Assembly: GCF_003610915.1 (NCBI RefSeq)
Contig: NZ_NSDJ01000001.1
Coordinates: 4,692,374-4,756,373, forward strand
Direction: 5' to 3'
Length of the DNA: 64,000 bases
DNA from: Rahnella variigena
GTDB lineage: Bacteria > Pseudomonadota > Gammaproteobacteria > Enterobacterales > Enterobacteriaceae
A model generated the notes under the pieces. That model worked only from the letters and a program-made list of their open reading frames with translations. It was not told the origin of the DNA and did no database searches. Made by a program: the position numbers and the translations under genes. Below are positions 62,509 to 64,000 of this stretch, piece by piece. The stretch's first letter is position 1. Every line of letters starts with the position of its first letter.

Positions 62509-64000
62509 ATGTCTATGATTGACAATAAGAATTTAGATTCACACACCCCCATGATGCAGCAGTATCTGCGTCTCAAAGCAGAGAACCCGGAGGTTCTGCT
62601 GTTCTATCGCATGGGCGACTTCTACGAACTGTTTTATGACGATGCGAAACGCGCATCGCAGCTGATGGACATCTCCCTGACCAAACGCGGTGCTTCTGCC
62701 GGTGAGCCGATCCCGATGGCGGGCGTGCCTTATCATGCGGTGGAAGGCTATCTGGCGAAACTGGTGCAGCTCGGTGAATCCGTCGCGATCGCCGAACAGA
62801 TTGGCGACCCGGCGCTGAGCAAAGGGCCGGTTGAGCGTAAAGTCGTGCGTATTGTCACGCCCGGCACCGTCAGCGATGAAGCGTTGCTGAGCGAGCGCCA
62901 TGACAACCTGCTGGCGGCTATCTGGCAGGACGGCCGTGGATTTGGGTATGCGACGCTGGATATCAGCTCCGGCCGTTTCCGTGTGGCTCAGCCCGACGAT
63001 CTGGAAACCATGGCAGCGGAATTGCAGCGTACCAATCCGGCGGAATTGCTGTATCCGGAAAGTTTTGAAGCCATGCAGCTTATCTCTTCCCGTCGCGGAT
63101 TGCGTCGCCGTCCGATGTGGGAATTTGAGCTGGAAACCGCGAAGCAGCAGCTCAATCTGCAATTTGGTACCCGCGATTTAAGCGGCTTTGGCGTTGAGCA
63201 GGCGGCTCAGGCGCTGCGTGCTGCCGGTTGTCTGCTGCAATATGTAAAAGATACCCAGCGCACTGCCCTGCCGCATATCCGTGGTGTCACCATGGAACGC
63301 CAGCAGGACGGCATTATTATGGATGCGGCCACCCGCCGTAATCTGGAACTGACGCAAAATCTGGCCGGTGGCGTCGAAAACACGCTGGCCGCGGTGCTTG
63401 ATCAGGCGGTGACGCCGATGGGCAGCCGTATGCTCAAACGCTGGATCCACATGCCGAGCCGCGATATCAAACTGCTGACGCATCGCCAGCAGGCGATTGG
63501 TGCGTTGCAGGATATCACCGCCGATTTACAGCCGGTGCTGCGTCAGGTCGGCGATCTCGAACGTATTCTGGCACGTCTGGCACTGCGCAGCGCACGTCCG
63601 CGTGACCTGGCCCGTATGCGTCACGCCATGCAGCAACTGCCGGAAATCCGCGAGATCTTGCAGGGAACCGAAGCCGCTCATGTGAAAACGCTGGTGGAGC
63701 AAACCGGTGACTTTACCGAACTGGTGGAACTGCTTGAACGCGCCGTGATCGAAAGCCCGCCAGTTCTGGTGCGTGACGGTGGCGTAATCGCGCCGGGCTA
63801 CAACGCTGAGCTGGATGAATGGCGTGCGCTGGCAGACGGTGCGACGGATTATCTCGATCGTCTGGAGATCCGCGAACGTGAAAAGCTGGGGCTGGATACG
63901 CTGAAAGTCGGTTTCAACGGCGTTCACGGTTATTACATTCAGGTCAGCCGCGGTCAGAGCCATCTGGTGCCGATTCATTACGTCCGTCGCCAGACGCTGA
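62509..64000 (+). CDS. mutS: DNA mismatch repair protein MutS, N-terminal part
   Basis: Mismatch recognition ATPase; about 497 codons lie in the window and the ATPase domain is beyond its edge. The N-terminal domain carries the mismatch-contacting Phe-x-Glu in '[16 protein letters not shown]', followed by connector and core domains ('[32 protein letters not shown]'). The start is ATG 62509, with a second in-frame ATG two codons on; the SD is weak (TGGAATAA). The first 14 codons were apparently supplied by the island's att site and differ from the remnant at 36011, while the rest is highly enterobacterial. Confidence 0.97.
   Translation, partial: MSMIDNKNLDSHTPMMQQYLRLKAENPEVLLFYRMGDFYELFYDDAKRASQLMDISLTKRGASAGEPIPMAGVPYHAVEGYLAKLVQLGESVAIAEQIGDPALSKGPVERKVVRIVTPGTVSDEALLSERHDNLLAAIWQDGRGFGYATLDISSGRFRVAQPDDLETMAAELQRTNPAELLYPESFEAMQLISSRRGLRRRPMWEFELETAKQQLNLQFGTRDLSGFGVEQAAQALRAAGCLLQYVKDTQRTALPHIRGVTMERQQDGIIMDAATRRNLELTQNLAGGVENTLAAVLDQAVTPMGSRMLKRWIHMPSRDIKLLTHRQQAIGALQDITADLQPVLRQVGDLERILARLALRSARPRDLARMRHAMQQLPEIREILQGTEAAHVKTLVEQTGDFTELVELLERAVIESPPVLVRDGGVIAPGYNAELDEWRALADGATDYLDRLEIREREKLGLDTLKVGFNGVHGYYIQVSRGQSHLVPIHYVRRQTL

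Overview
The window comes from an enterobacterial chromosome. The closest fit is Yersiniaceae-type gammaproteobacteria (Rahnella, Serratia, Ewingella, Rouxiella), judged from the enterobacterial FlhDC/FliA flagellar regulon, an adjoining srfABC operon and an enterobacterial MutS. I could not run a database search, so the genus is an inference. No tRNA or rRNA gene and no CRISPR array was seen.

Positions 1-21505 are a continuous flagellar and chemotaxis block. On the minus strand, in transcription order, lie flgBCDEFGHIJ, flgKL, a chemoreceptor gene, fliA, flhDC, motAB, cheAW and a second chemoreceptor cut by the window edge. flgA, flgM and flgN lie on the plus strand, divergent from flgB. Two good FliA (sigma-28) promoters are visible, before flgK and before flgM. 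Having fliA directly upstream of flhDC places the late sigma factor next to the master regulator.

Positions 21635-35587 hold the plus-strand srfABC operon, a minus-strand BvgA/EvgA-like regulator with a 1200-residue BvgS/EvgS-like hybrid kinase, and a large unrecognised, glycosidase-like protein.

Positions about 36010-62550 are a genomic island of roughly 26.5 kb inserted at the 5' end of mutS. A 14-codon remnant of the original mutS start, with its probable promoter, remains at 36011, while the intact gene restarts at 62509 with a 5' end supplied by the island. Its integrase (61086-62277) is broken by several frameshifts, and repeats of the form ACCTACACTT lie near both ends. Cargo, left to right: a Fic protein with a convergent small ORF; a type I restriction system (hsdRMS); a GmrSD-like DUF262/DUF1524 protein; a replication-like module (family-A-polymerase-like protein, Rep-like protein, AlpA-type regulator, palindromic operators, repeats); a second mobile module (tyrosine recombinase, RadC, papain-like protein, DUF2787 protein); an HTH regulator with a divergent unknown gene and two small exported proteins; a four-gene retron operon; an IS3 remnant; a frameshifted HEPN-like gene; and a TisB/ShoB-like type I toxin with a divergent antisense RNA candidate. 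mutS then runs off the right edge.

Most notable are: (1) the unlisted 24-residue toxin ORF at 60531-60605, with a hairpin-sequestered SD and a divergent sRNA whose predicted 5' end is perfectly complementary to the toxin leader over 19 nt; (2) the retron, whose RT gene carries an in-frame perfect 51-bp palindrome and whose two upstream partners share a GGITAGK N-terminal signature; (3) the polymerase-like protein beside a Rep-like gene; (4) the mutS-targeted island.
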